A stretch of 64,000 nt of DNA from Arsenophonus sp052174115 (GTDB lineage: Bacteria > Pseudomonadota > Gammaproteobacteria > Enterobacterales > Enterobacteriaceae). Under the pieces are notes generated by a model. That model was not told the origin of the DNA, ran no database searches, and saw only the letters and a program-made list of their open reading frames with translations. The stretch spans positions 434,001 to 498,000 of the forward strand of contig JBQMRX010000001.1 in NCBI GenBank assembly GCA_052174115.1, in the 5' to 3' direction. Position numbers and translations under genes: made by a program. Position 1 is the first letter of the stretch, and the number at the start of each line of letters is the position of its first letter. Shown in pieces: positions 1-10,809 of the stretch.

Positions 1-242
1 GTAAGATAACGATCTGCCTGAATATCTAACGTTTGAATACGCGCATCTAACATTTTTACTATTTCAATAAATGGTATTTTTAAATGAAAACCTGGTTGAT
101 AAATAATAGTTTTATTTTCATTATCACGCATGACTTTACCAAATCTTAAAATAATACCTCTTTCTATTTGTTGAACTGTAAAAATTGACGCATAAAACAT
201 AACTAATCCAGCAATAATAACAATAATCATTGATTTACGCAT
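1..242 (-). CDS. hflC: HflC, FtsH-modulating membrane protein (N-terminal part, cut by window edge)
   Basis: About 80 N-terminal residues of HflC are readable on the minus strand from an ATG at 242, and the frame runs off the left edge. It starts MRKSMIIVIIAGLVMFYAS, a single membrane anchor. The stomatin/prohibitin (SPFH) domain follows, with ERGIILRFGKV and then KIPFIEIVKMLDARIQT, both close to E. coli HflC. With HflK it forms the cage around the FtsH protease in the inner membrane and restrains degradation of membrane proteins. The start lies 2 nt after the hflK stop, so the two are translationally coupled as in other enterobacteria. Nothing in the visible part is broken. Confidence 0.93.
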   Translation of the reverse strand, partial: MRKSMIIVIIAGLVMFYASIFTVQQIERGIILRFGKVMRDNENKTIIYQPGFHLKIPFIEIVKMLDARIQTLDIQADRYL

Positions 243-244
243 GA

Positions 245-1462
245 TTATTCTCTCCCTATACGAGTTGAATTATTACCACGAGCATTATCTTGTGCACCAT
301 ACTTATATGAGTAAGGCGATTCAGTGGAAATATTTTGTTGCTGAATATTTTTTGGTTTATTTATTTTATATGAATCGACTGTTTTATTATTTGATGCATT
401 ACGTAAAATTTGTTCTAATGATAATACTAAGATACTATTATTTTTGTCATTAATAATAATTTTACGAGTGTTACCTAGTACTCGTTCCATTGTTTCAATA
501 TATAAACGTTCACGAGTAATCTGAGGAGCAGCTAGATATTCAGGTAATATTTTGATAAAACTTGCCACTTCACCTTCAGCTTTAAAAACAACACTTGATT
601 TATAAGCTGTCGCTTCTTCAATCAATTTCTGTGCATTACCTTTTGCTAATGGTAAAACTTCATTGCGATAAGCTTGAGCTTCCCGAATAGTTTTTTGTTC
701 TTCTTCTCGTGCTGCAATAACATCATCAAATGCAATTTTAACCGCTTCAGGTGGACGAGCAACTTGGAAGTTAACATCTAATATAGTTATACCTATATTA
801 TAAGGTTTTATCGTATTTTCTAACTCTTTCTGTGTTTCATCGCGGATAAAAGCACGCTTTGTTGTTAATATTTGTTCCATTGCTGATTGACCAATGATTC
901 CACGTACTGCACTATCTATTGCTTGACGTAAACTATTATCTGGATTAGTTACATTAAATAGATATTGAGCTGGATCTGTTACTTGATATTGAACGTTCAT
1001 TTCTACTTGAATAACATTTTCATCTGAAGTTAACATCATACCATTAGTCGCTTGTTCACGTATGGTTTCAACATTAATAGGGATGATTTTTTCAATAAAA
1101 GTTAATTTCCAATTTAATCCTGGTTCAACAATATGACTATATTTACCAAAACGAAAAACAACCCCGCGATCACTCTCTTTTATTGTATAAAAACCACTTG
1201 CTGAAAAAAAAATAACAATCGCCATAATGATAAATATAATAAAATTTTTATTTATATTTAAAATATTTTGATTATTTGAAGTATTTCTATCTTTATTACT
1301 TTTTCCTAAACCACTGATTTTACAACTTAACTTGTAAAAAAAGTCGTCAATATCAATTGATCTATTTTTTCGATCGCCTTTATTTTCATTGGAATTATTT
1401 GTATTCCTGCTTCCCCACGGGTCGCGGTCTCGTTTGTTATCACCGGGTTGATTCCACGCCAT
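245..1462 (-). CDS. hflK: HflK, FtsH-modulating SPFH-domain protein
   Basis: Inner-membrane partner of HflC in the HflKC complex that controls the FtsH protease. The N-terminus MAWNQPGDNKRDRDPWG is the family signature, followed by an Asn/Lys-rich linker, one transmembrane helix near residues 75-95 (FIIFIIMAIVIFFSASGFYT) and the SPFH domain (ERGVVFRFGKYSHIVEPGLNW). The helical region contains ITRERLYIETMERVLGNT. I chose the ATG at 1462, 11 codons inside the longest frame: it gives the family N-terminus and has a GGAG Shine-Dalgarno 8 nt upstream. The protein has 405 residues against 419 in E. coli. The Gly-rich linker of E. coli is replaced by Asn/Lys-rich sequence, as expected from AT pressure. 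It is the first gene of the surviving hflK-hflC pair, since hflX upstream is gone. Confidence 0.95.
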   Translation of the reverse strand: MAWNQPGDNKRDRDPWGSRNTNNSNENKGDRKNRSIDIDDFFYKLSCKISGLGKSNKDRNTSNNQNILNINKNFIIFIIMAIVIFFSASGFYTIKESDRGVVFRFGKYSHIVEPGLNWKLTFIEKIIPINVETIREQATNGMMLTSDENVIQVEMNVQYQVTDPAQYLFNVTNPDNSLRQAIDSAVRGIIGQSAMEQILTTKRAFIRDETQKELENTIKPYNIGITILDVNFQVARPPEAVKIAFDDVIAAREEEQKTIREAQAYRNEVLPLAKGNAQKLIEEATAYKSSVVFKAEGEVASFIKILPEYLAAPQITRERLYIETMERVLGNTRKIIINDKNNSILVLSLEQILRNASNNKTVDSYKINKPKNIQQQNISTESPYSYKYGAQDNARGNNSTRIGRE

Positions 1463-2633
1463 GTTATAGCTCCATTCATTATTATTTATTTTCAAAAATT
1501 AAGAATAAAAAAATTTTTCTTAATTTATTTAATTTATTGCTCAGATTTAATTTATTGACTTAACATCATATCAAGTTGGAATTGTTTCTTTTACTTGAAT
1601 CTTTTGTCAATTAACGATAATAAGCAACTTCTTTATTTCAAGTATAATACTATCATCTTTATTTATTTTCTCATATGTAATTATTTTGAATTGATAGAAT
1701 AACTATTGAATTTTGAATTAATAAATAAAGACTAATATAAATATTATTCTAATTATAAATAATATAAGAACTAAATTTATTCAACTTAATAATTTTATTT
1801 ATAATTAATTAACACTTAAATTTTATTAATCTCGATTTTTAACATACTTTTTGTTTACTAAAATATTTTCTTTAATATAGTTATCTTTATAATCGATAAT
1901 ACATAATAATAAATTAATTCCATGTATTTCCAGTTTAAATTACTTTAAATTCAACAAATAAAATCATTATTAAAATAATAAATAAAATCTTAATTATTAA
2001 TTAATAATATTATTCATTATCATTTATATTAATACACTATAATCTTAAATCTAACCTTAAAAATAATTAATCTACCATATATGTATATATTTAAAAACTA
2101 CATAATTTATATTTTATTAAATAAATTAGACTAACTTACATTAATTTAATTGATTAATTTAATATAGTAATATTTAATTTATTTTTAATTTCTATTCCAT
2201 ATTTTTAATTTTTAAATTTAATAAGCTAAAAATTTTTAAAATTAATTTAAAGTAATTTTTATTTTCTATCATTTAAAATAAATCAAAATATATATTATCT
2301 TTATATAAGTATAAATTAAATAAATTAATTAAATTTAGATAAATATTCATATATATGAATTTATTGTATAAATATATTTAAATTAAATAAATATTATTAA
2401 TAATTTAATGTTATTAAAAACTACTTAAAAATCTTTAAAATTATTAAAAAAATTATATTAATATTATTAATTCTAATAACAATTGTTTAATTTATTTTAT
2501 TTTATTATTAAAAAATAATTATTTAACTGTAATAAATTTATGATCTAATATTTATTAGCTTATTATTAATATAAATAAATATTATTAAAATTTAATAATA
2601 CTTTTAATATTTTTTAATAAAAATACATAAAAT
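1463..2633. other. Eroded spacer at the ancestral hflX position
   Basis: About 1.2 kb of almost pure A/T with stops in all frames. In E. coli hflX (about 1.28 kb) lies exactly here between hfq and hflK. I see no residual HflX motif such as a G1 P-loop, so the gene has decayed beyond recognition although the spacer still has roughly its length. A promoter for hflK-hflC must lie near the right part of hflK's upstream region, but none stands out in the A/T background. Confidence 0.6.
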
Positions 2634-2665
2634 AATACAGGTAAATGGAGCTTTTTACCTGTATT
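2634..2665 (-). terminator. Rho-independent terminator after hfq
   Basis: A perfect 12-bp stem (aatacaggtaaa / tttacctgtatt, 2634-2645 with 2654-2665) closes an 8-nt loop 45 bp beyond the hfq stop. Read on the minus strand it is followed by a T-rich tail. Its G/C pairs are unusual for this spacer. It makes hfq the last gene of its transcript, where the ancestral operon continued into hflX. Confidence 0.75.
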
Positions 2666-2710
2666 TTATGTTTAAGATTATTAACTAAATTATTCGGCCA
2701 AATTATTTTT

Positions 2711-2989
2711 TTATGAAATAACAAGATTACCTGTATTATGATGGTTACTTATACTTGTGTTTCCTCCTTGATTATTATGGTGAGATATAGGACGAGAAGG
2801 CACTACAGTAGAAATAGCATGCTTATACACCATTTGGCTTATTGTGTTTTTTAATAAAATAACAAATTGATCAAATGATTCAATTTGACCTTGTAATTTG
2901 ATACCATTGACCAAATAAATGGAAACCTGAACCCTTTCACGACGCAATGCGTTTAAAAAAGGGTCTTGTAAAGATTGCCCCTTAGCCAT
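2711..2989 (-). CDS. hfq: Hfq, RNA chaperone
   Basis: Sm-like hexameric RNA chaperone that pairs small RNAs with mRNAs and binds A-rich 3' ends. The 92-residue protein has the conserved start MAKGQSLQDPFLNALRRERV, the Sm1 segment (VSIYLVNGIKLQGQIESFDQ) and the Sm2 segment with the proximal-face YKHAIST motif. The C-terminal tail is short and Asn/His-rich (E. coli has 102 residues). The ATG has an AGGA ribosome site upstream. It sits just after miaA, as in all enterobacteria, and ends at a strong hairpin terminator. Retention in such a small gene set suggests that post-transcriptional control by Hfq still matters here. Confidence 0.97.
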   Translation of the reverse strand: MAKGQSLQDPFLNALRRERVQVSIYLVNGIKLQGQIESFDQFVILLKNTISQMVYKHAISTVVPSRPISHHNNQGGNTSISNHHNTGNLVIS

Positions 2990-3023
2990 TCTTTATTTTC
3001 CTTATTTTGTTGTTTTTAACTAA

Positions 3024-3038
3024 GAACCTTTATGGTTC
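3024..3038 (-). promoter_or_regulatory. Small stem-loop in the miaA-hfq spacer
   Basis: gaacc - tttat - ggttc forms a 5-bp stem with three G/C pairs between the miaA stop and the hfq start. No U-run follows on the minus strand, so it is not a good terminator. It could be a processing or leader structure of hfq mRNA, or chance. Confidence 0.25.
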
Positions 3039-3082
3039 AAAAAAATTAAATCTTTACAATTAATTACATATAAATAATAAAT

Positions 3083-4024
3083 TTATTCACTAGTAACATT
3101 TAGTATTATATTAAGAGCTCCCTCAATATCATCACTATCGAGTCTATAAATGTTTTTCCATCCTTTTAACCATGTAATTTGACGTTTAGCTAATTGACGC
3201 GTTACACATATACTACGATAAACCATTTTATCATAACTAATTTCATTAGATAAATATGACCACATCTGACGATAACCAATAGAACGAATAGCAGGTAAAT
3301 CTTTATGTAAATCCTTTCTAGCATAAAGAGTTCTAACTTCATCCTCAAACCCAGCATTTAATATTTGTAAAAAACGCATTTCTATACGTTGATGTAAAAT
3401 TTTACGATCTTTTGGTAAAATCATAAACTGTAATAAATTATAAGGTAATTTTTTTTTTACAATTTTAGTTAATTCTGTCAAGCTATTTCCAGAAACTAAA
3501 AAAACCTCTAGGGCACGAGATAGTCGTTGAGGATCATTAGGATGGATTCTAGCAGCTGATATAGGATCAACATCTTGTAAACGTTTATGAATTGCTCGCC
3601 AACCAAATTGTTTTGCTTGCATTTTAATCTCTTCTCGAATTATAACATCAGCTGAAGGTAATGGCGATAAACCATCTATCAATACCTTAAAATATAACAT
3701 AGTTCCTCCAACAAGTAATGGAATACGATTTGATGCAACAATCTTTTCCATTTCTAATAAAGCATCATGACGAAAATTTGCCAGAGAATAAGACTCTAAT
3801 GGATCGAGAATATTAATTAATCGATGAGGAGCAATCTGTTGTTCTTCTAATGTTGGTTTTGTAGTCCCTATATCCATACCACGATAAATTAAAGTAGAAT
3901 CTACACTAATTATTTCAACTGGTAATTTTTGACGTAATGCTATTGCTAAAGTTGTTTTTCCTGATGCCGTTGGCCCCATTATAAAAATTGCTTTTGGTTT
4001 ATACTGAAAAATTTGTTTACTCAC
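3083..4024 (-). CDS. miaA: MiaA, tRNA dimethylallyltransferase
   Basis: Transfers the dimethylallyl group from DMAPP to A37 of tRNAs reading UNN codons. The protein has 313 residues (E. coli 316). It shows the P-loop GPTASGKTTLA near residues 17-27, the conserved ISVDSTLIYRGMDIGT, GGTMLYFKVLIDGLSPLPSA, the HPNDPQRLSRALEV segment, and RQLAKRQITWLKGW near the C-terminus. The start is GTG at 4024 (MSKQIFQYKPK), which aligns with the family N-terminus. The upstream partner mutL, which overlaps miaA in E. coli, is gone. UNN codons are very common in an AT-rich genome, so this modification is probably important here. Confidence 0.96.
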   Translation of the reverse strand: MSKQIFQYKPKAIFIMGPTASGKTTLAIALRQKLPVEIISVDSTLIYRGMDIGTTKPTLEEQQIAPHRLINILDPLESYSLANFRHDALLEMEKIVASNRIPLLVGGTMLYFKVLIDGLSPLPSADVIIREEIKMQAKQFGWRAIHKRLQDVDPISAARIHPNDPQRLSRALEVFLVSGNSLTELTKIVKKKLPYNLLQFMILPKDRKILHQRIEMRFLQILNAGFEDEVRTLYARKDLHKDLPAIRSIGYRQMWSYLSNEISYDKMVYRSICVTRQLAKRQITWLKGWKNIYRLDSDDIEGALNIILNVTSE

Positions 4025-6764
4025 AGATTAAATCGATTATTACAACTTTAAAATTAATGAATTAAAATAACATTTCGATAAATATTTTCTAACTAATTTA
4101 AAATAAATAAAATAATAATTATATTTCTTATAAAACTTTTAAAATTTATTTTTTTATTTATTAAATAATTTATTAACTAAACAACTATTTTTATATTTAA
4201 TAAAAATTATAAATAAAATATCTTAATAACTTTGAAGGTAGGTATTTTTTAAGATAGTTCAGTTAAAACTTTATAATTTTAATTTAATTAATAAATTAAT
4301 AATTAAATGTATATTTTACAGAAAAACTCATCAGAATTTAATATATTTAATAATAAATTTATTCAATAAAAAATTTAATTTTATTTTTATATATGTTAGT
4401 ATACTTAATATAAGTAATTACTGAGATTTTAATCTTTCATAAATAATAATAAACAAATTCTAAATAATAATTTAATAAATATAAAATTCTAGAAAAGATT
4501 AATAATATTCTCTAAAATCTATAGTTTTATTATTTTCTAAAATTTTACTATTATTTCAATTTTTAAGATTTTTAAAAATAAGATTTTTATTTATATAATT
4601 TATTTTTATTATTTTTACTAAAATTTAATTTTTATTATAAATTTTAATTATTTTTATTTTTATAACAAAAATTAGTTTTTTAGATTAAAATCTAATCAAC
4701 TTTACTTAATTTTATTTTTCTTTTTGATATTTTTCGATAATAAAGATATCCTACTAAATTAGGATGATATCTTTAAATATTTTAGTAAAAATTCTCTCTA
4801 AAATTAATTAATTTTAGTACTCTAAAGAAAATAAATTTTCTATTTTTAAATTAATTACTGATTTATTAATTTATTTTTAATTTTATTTCTTATTTATAAT
4901 GCTAATTTTACAAATTAATATATAAAAATTATAAATGAATATTGTATAATTAAAAAAAATTTTTCTTTTAATTAAAACAATAATAACATTGGTTTAATAT
5001 TAAAATAATTAAACTAATAAAAATTAGTTTTTTAATATTTTCATATATAAATTTTTAATTTGATTTTTAAGTTTTATAAATAAATAAAAAATTTTAATGA
5101 TTATTTCTGTAATATAAAAGAACATATTTTAATATAATATTATTATTTATCACTTATTAATTTAAAACGAGTTATAAGTTTTTATCTTAATATATAAATT
5201 ATTACTAAAGGAAAATAAAATTTATACTGGATAGAGTTTTAATTTCATAACAATAATATTGAATATATTTTAAAGATATCATAAATTTAAATATGAATAA
5301 ATTTTTATTATTACATTAATTTTAAATATCAATGCAAATAATGATAATAAAGTCAAATTTATTTTTTTTAACTAATATTTCATGCAATAAATTATAAAGT
5401 TACAATATAACTTTGTTTGTAATAACAATTTAATTAACATAAAACAAAAAATTTTTTTAATAACATAAAAATATATTTTAATGTTATTTATCATTTTATT
5501 GTTGATTTTAATAAATTTTATATAAAATTTATTATCTGATTTTTGAAAAATAATTTTCAAAAATAGTATTAATAATACTAATACTTTTTTATAAAATATG
5601 ATAAAATATCGATAAAATAAATCAAAATTAATATTTTTTAAATCATATTTATAATAATTAATAATTTTATTTAAATTTATTAATATTTTTATTGCAAAAC
5701 TGTAATTTATACATTAGCAGTTAAGTTGCAAAACTACAAATCTGAAACTGTTTAGGAAAAAATAACATAAATTGTTATTTTTTAAAATATTATTTAGAAA
5801 AATATTAATTCTAATAATTAAAATTATTTCTTATCTTATTTAAGATGATTACAAAATTAATAATTTATTTTTTAATTTTAAAAAATAAAATAAAATTATT
5901 ATAATATAACTATTATATACTTTATTACTACGAATTGAAAAAAGTATATTATGTATTTTTATTTTTATGTTATTTACCAATAACTTAATAAAAAATAAAA
6001 TAACTAGTATTATATGTTATCACTAATATAAATATCAGATCTATTTTTAATAATTTTATAATTTATATACATAATAAATATTATTTATATTTCAATAATG
6101 AAATTTTACTAAATTTATTTATATTTTTACTATTATATTTAGTATTAATTAATATAATAATTTATTAAGTGTCTTTGTGTATATTTATATATTAAAATAA
6201 CTAAAAAATAATTAATTAATTTTTTGATTTATAAATTAATTGATAATAATTCATTAATTAATTTAACTCATAATTAAATATCTCAGATAATAATATTATT
6301 ATTATAATCATAATTTAGTATAAAACTATTTAATAGTGATGATCTATTGTTAATAAACTAACATTTACTTTCTATATTTTCATTTTTAATTACAATAATA
6401 ATATATTAAAATTAAAAATTATTTATTATCTTTTTAATAAAAACTTTCTTTTTATTAAATTTTATTTTTAAACTCTATCAATAATAAAATATATAATTAG
6501 ATAAATTAAAATCAATAATTAAATATTTATATTCATAAATAAAAATTAATAATTTAAATTAATTCTAGAAAATATAAAGCAACTTTTAATATAAATTAAA
6601 AATATTACATGAATATTAAATAAAATTAAAATATACGCATTAATTAGGCAATAATAAATTATTAAATAATAAATTTATCATTAATAAAATAAATAAATGA
6701 AGTTTTTATTTTTATAAAACTATGCTTTAAAATTATTATTTTAATTAAAATTAATATTTTTATA
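4025..6764. other. Gene desert at the ancestral mutL-amiB position
   Basis: 2.7 kb of A/T-rich sequence with stops in all frames, lying between miaA and tsaE where E. coli has mutL and amiB (about 3.2 kb). No MutL GHKL motif or AmiB zinc motif can be read. Two structured spots stand out. One is a bulged hairpin with G/C pairs at 4742-4774 (aaagatat-ccta / tagg-atg-atatcttt). The other is a repeated 10-mer ttgcaaaact at about 5692 and 5726 in a slightly GC-richer patch. A short hydrophobic frame at 5372-5560 has no family resemblance and is rejected. Confidence 0.6.
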
Positions 6765-7223
6765 CTATAATATTTTTTCTAATAACATTTTTCCATATAT
6801 TGATAATGCAACAAATCGAGCTTTTCTCCCATTATTATTATATGATAAATAAAGTTCAAGATCAGCGTATGGTAAAATTCCTTCACCTTTCTTTGGCCAT
6901 TCAACTAAACATATATCCCGAAAATTAAAATAATCACGAATACCTATAAATTCAAGTTCTTCAGGATTAGTTAAACGATATAAATCAAAATGATAGACGG
7001 AATTATTAGAAAAAAAATAACATTCAACTAAAGTATAAGTTGGACTTTTTACATGTCCTTGATAACCAAGTCCTTGTAAAAAACCACGACTAAAAGTTGT
7101 TTTTCCAGTGCCCAAATCTCCATATAAATAAAGAATAAAACATTGATTACAAAGATTTCCTAAACGATTTCCTAAAGTTATTGTTTCTTTTTCATTAGCA
7201 AGCAATAATATAAATTCTTTCAT
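6765..7223 (-). CDS. tsaE: TsaE, ATPase of the tRNA t6A37 synthesis complex
   Basis: Small P-loop ATPase that works with TsaB, TsaC and TsaD to make threonylcarbamoyladenosine at position 37 of ANN-decoding tRNAs. The 152 residues match the usual length. The Walker A motif GDLGTGKTTFSRGFLQGLG is near residues 36-54, followed by VKSPTYTLVE, VYHFDLYRL, PEELEFIGIRDYF and LVEWPKKG, all family-typical. Single gene between two eroded spacers; in E. coli it lies between nnr and amiB. t6A is close to universally essential, which explains why it alone survives. Confidence 0.96.
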   Translation of the reverse strand: MKEFILLLANEKETITLGNRLGNLCNQCFILYLYGDLGTGKTTFSRGFLQGLGYQGHVKSPTYTLVECYFFSNNSVYHFDLYRLTNPEELEFIGIRDYFNFRDICLVEWPKKGEGILPYADLELYLSYNNNGRKARFVALSIYGKMLLEKIL

Positions 7224-8067
7224 AAATATATTGTCATTTTTTTAATTTTTATTTAATAATTTGAATTAAAAATAACTTGTAAAAACTATTATTTATAAAA
7301 TAAATATAAATAATAAATTTTATTAAAGTTAAATAATTAAAATTTATATATTAAATAATAAAATAATTTTATTATAAATAAAGTAATTTATTGAAATATA
7401 AAGAATCTAGTTAAATTATTATTAATGTTAATATTTCACTTCTAATTCATTAAATACGGAATTAATTTTCTTGTTAAAAATAATTAATTAACATTAATTA
7501 CTTAATTTATATATCGCATACCTATATAATATTTAAAAATTAAAAAATAAAATTTCTTTTATAAAATATAACCTTATTAATAAAAAATTAAAATCATAGT
7601 TTACATTAAATAACTAATTTTCTTTATTTAATATTAATTAATTTTTATAAAAACTATATAAAAATTTTTAATTTAATTAAATTAAAATATAAATAAAATT
7701 TACTAATAAATAATATAATTAATCACTAAATTTTCTGTAATAAAAAATTGAAAAATAAAATATTAAAAATAATTATTTATATCATTAATTTTATACTAAT
7801 ATTTATATAAATAAATTTTATAACAAAAAATAAAAATAAAATCATAAATGCTAGTAAACATATTTATATTCTTTTGTTAATTAAATTAACAGAATATAAT
7901 ATTTATATCGACAACAATATTTAATTAATAAATATTATAATTAATGTAAATATTATTAAATAAACACAAGTACTTTTAACTGAAAAATTTTCTTTTCAAT
8001 CTAACATTTTATTAATATAGTAAAATATAAGATAATAATAATTATACTTATACATTAATAATAAAAT
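7224..8067. other. Eroded spacer (ancestral nnr, queG and glyVXY region)
   Basis: 0.84 kb of A/T sequence. In E. coli the interval between tsaE and orn holds nnr, queG and the glyVXY tRNA genes (more than 2.5 kb), so the site has shrunk as well as decayed. I see no tRNA-Gly T-arm. A hairpin with a 16-bp stem and a 3-nt TTT bulge lies at 7864-7899, about 170 nt past orn on the minus strand. It lacks a convincing U-run. Confidence 0.55.
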
Positions 8068-8610
8068 TTAAAAATTGATGAAATATTTACGATAATATCT
8101 CAATTCTGCAATAGATTCACGTATATCTTTTAAAGCTTGATGGGTATTTTTTTTTGTAAAACCTGATAATATGTCAGGTTTCCAACGACGGACAAGTTCT
8201 TTTAATGTACTAACATCTAAATAACGATAATGAAAATATTTTTCTAATTCAGGCATATACTTAAATAAAAAACGACGATCTTGAGCAACACTATTACCAC
8301 AAATTGGTGAAACTCCTATAGGTAACCATTTTTCTAAAAATGCTATTGTAGCTAATTCTGCTTTTTTTTCATTATATTGACTAAATTTAACTCTATCAAT
8401 CAATCCACTTTCAGTATGAATTTTAATATTCCATTCATTCATAATTAATAATTTTTCTGATTGATGAATAGCAATAACTGGACCTTCAGATAAAATCGTT
8501 AAGTTAGAGTCAGTGACGATTGTTGCGATTTCAATAATTCGATCCTTCTTAGGATTTAATCCCGTCATTTCTAAATCTATCCAAATTAGATTGTTATCAT
8601 TATTTATCAC
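8068..8610 (-). CDS. orn: Orn, oligoribonuclease
   Basis: 3'-to-5' exoribonuclease that finishes RNA decay by cutting dinucleotides to monomers. It has 180 residues (E. coli 181). The DEDDh catalytic set is visible: D12 and E14 in WIDLEMTGL, an Asp in the YRYLDVSTLKELVRRWKP stretch, and the His and last Asp in THQALKDIRES. The neighbouring non-catalytic Asp of E. coli is Lys here. The start is GTG at 8610, preceded by AAGG at 7 nt, and aligns with the E. coli start. Upstream, the divergent rsgA has been lost. Confidence 0.96.
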   Translation of the reverse strand: MINNDNNLIWIDLEMTGLNPKKDRIIEIATIVTDSNLTILSEGPVIAIHQSEKLLIMNEWNIKIHTESGLIDRVKFSQYNEKKAELATIAFLEKWLPIGVSPICGNSVAQDRRFLFKYMPELEKYFHYRYLDVSTLKELVRRWKPDILSGFTKKNTHQALKDIRESIAELRYYRKYFINF

Positions 8611-9888
8611 ATTTATACCTTAAATTATATATTAAAATGATAACATGTAATACTTAGTATATTAAGATTTTTTTTAAAAAAACTATAATAATTAATTATA
8701 TAAATAATAAATTTAATTAACAAACTACTAAAATTAATAATAATTAATATAGATTATTAAAATAGTTTATAAAAAGTAATAATATGAATAATATATAAAA
8801 TATTAAACTAAACAATATTATAAAAATGCTAATGATAATTAGTTTAAAACTCATTAAGATAAGATTATTTATTATTTGTTTAATAAAATATAAATATCTA
8901 AAAAATAAATATAATATTTAATATTCACTAAATAACTATTTTATTTTTAACAATTTATTATATTATTTAATGTATTTTACATGATAGTAAAAAATAATAA
9001 ACATTTTATAAATAAAAAAATCAACATTAACTTACTAATATTATTATATTAAAAATATGATAATATTTATCATCACAATCCAAATAAAATAATTATATTG
9101 ATTATCAAAAATATCACTTTAATTATTATTAAATATTATTATTAATTGTTATTTAATTACTTGAAAAAATTAATAATACTAAACTAATTATTTTTTAAAT
9201 AAAATTTATTATTTAAAAAATAAAATAAAAAATAAATTAAATTAATTAATATAATTTATCATAAAATTAATTATATAACTTTAAAAATTCATAGTTATAT
9301 TAATAAATAAAAAAATTTTTATTGATATTCTTCTAATAAAAAATTTTTATTTTATAAAATAATTTGATGTTAATTAACTTCGTTTAATTAAAAATCATTA
9401 CCTAATAATAAAATATTAATTAAATAAATATCTAAAGTAATTCAATATTAAAATATTATATTAATAATTTTATATTTTTTATTTTTTTTCTAAAGTAAAT
9501 AAAGTCTTATTAATTCACTAAGTATCTGTAAATTTAGATCATATTTTTTTAAAAATGAACAAATAACTAAATAGTTTGTCAAATGTTAAAAATTATTACT
9601 ATATGCACATATATAAAATATTGTATGTAACTTAATATGATTATATTTGTTTAAATTATTCTTAGTATACTTTAAAATAAATAACGTCAATAAAAAATAA
9701 AAAATTACAATTTTAATATTAACATCAAATTTTAGAAAATATAAATACATAAAATGATATAAACTTTTTATAGATAATAATATTATAAATATAACCTTAA
9801 ATTTATAAAAAAACATATTATAAATAATAATTATTTTTTTAATTATAACTTAAAAAATATTAAATTTATTAAACTATAGGTTAAAAAT
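8611..9888. other. Eroded spacer at the ancestral rsgA position
   Basis: 1.28 kb of A/T sequence between the divergent orn and psd, the place of rsgA (about 1.05 kb) in E. coli. No GTPase motif is recognisable. A 76-residue hydrophobic minus-strand frame at 9586-9816 is low-complexity and resembles no family, so I do not call it a gene. The psd promoter should be in the last 150 bp, but every position looks like a -10 element. Confidence 0.55.
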
Positions 9889-10809
9889 GTGCTGGAAAAA
9901 ATATATATTAAATTACAATATCTGTTACCAAAAAAAAGATTAACACAATTAGTAGGTTGGTTTTCAGATCAAAAATTAACTGGATTTACTCAGTTAATAA
10001 TTAAGCTTTTTATTATATTTTATAAAGTTGATATGACAGAAGCTAAAGAAAAAAAAATTTCAGCTTATTTAACTTTTAATGATTTTTTTACTCGTCAATT
10101 AAAAAAAAATATTCGTCCTATTGTTAAAGGTAATAACCAACTTGCCTTACCTGCTGACGGTGTGATAAGTCAATTAGGAATAATTGTAAATAATCAAATT
10201 TTACAAGCTAAAGGTCATTCTTATAATTTAAAAAAATTATTAGCAGATAATCAGATATTAACTAATAAATTTCATAATGGATTATTTATAACTACTTATT
10301 TGTCTCCACGTAATTATCATCGCGTCCATATGCCTTGTGATGGATTATTAACTGAAATGATTTATGTTCCAGGTGATCTCTTTTCTGTTAATCAACTTAA
10401 TATAAAAAATATTCCTAATCTCTTTACTCGTAATGAACGCTTAATTTGTATTTTTGATACACCAATAAAAAAAATGGCACAAATTTTAATAGGTGCAACA
10501 ATTGTTGGAAGCATAGATATTATTTGGCATAATAATTGCTTTAATAATAAAAATAAAAAGTTTATTAAACACTGGACTTATCCAAAGAAAGATAAAATTG
10601 GAGCTATTTATCTAAAAAAAGGTGAAGAAATGGGAAAATTTAAACTTGGTTCAACTGTTATTAATTTATTTGAATTTAATCAAATAAAACTTAATGTTAC
10701 TCTAAAACAAGGAACTATTACTAGAGTAGGTGAACTATTAGCAGAATCAATTTATTCAAATATTGAAAAATATACTAATCCACAAAATTTAATAAATGGA
10801 TCTAAGTAA
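9889..10809 (+). CDS. psd: Psd, phosphatidylserine decarboxylase proenzyme
   Basis: Makes phosphatidylethanolamine from phosphatidylserine at the inner membrane. The 306-residue proenzyme (E. coli 322) has PADGVISQLG, YLSPRNYHRVHMPCDG, VPGDLFSVN, FARNER-like FTRNERLICIFDT, and the self-cleavage site GST within KLGSTVINLF near residues 260-270, which generates the pyruvoyl group. The E. coli C-terminal acidic tail is missing. The start is GTG at 9889: an in-frame TAG lies just upstream, and an overlapping ATG is out of frame. The 3' end overlaps mscM by 14 nt, so the two genes form a coupled pair as in E. coli. Confidence 0.95.
   Translation: MLEKIYIKLQYLLPKKRLTQLVGWFSDQKLTGFTQLIIKLFIIFYKVDMTEAKEKKISAYLTFNDFFTRQLKKNIRPIVKGNNQLALPADGVISQLGIIVNNQILQAKGHSYNLKKLLADNQILTNKFHNGLFITTYLSPRNYHRVHMPCDGLLTEMIYVPGDLFSVNQLNIKNIPNLFTRNERLICIFDTPIKKMAQILIGATIVGSIDIIWHNNCFNNKNKKFIKHWTYPKKDKIGAIYLKKGEEMGKFKLGSTVINLFEFNQIKLNVTLKQGTITRVGELLAESIYSNIEKYTNPQNLINGSK

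Noticed and set aside
5372..5560. 62-residue open frame on the minus strand in the mutL-amiB desert
   Set aside because: Ile/Lys/Asn-only composition, no ribosome site, no family motif; such frames arise easily in A/T sequence.
5692..5735. Repeated 10-mer ttgcaaaact as a start of a CRISPR-like or iteron array
   Set aside because: Only two copies at one spacing, no further units, and no replication or cas gene nearby.
9586..9816. 76-residue hydrophobic open frame before psd
   Set aside because: Low-complexity Phe/Leu/Ile string without any recognisable family, lying where rsgA has decayed; likely chance.
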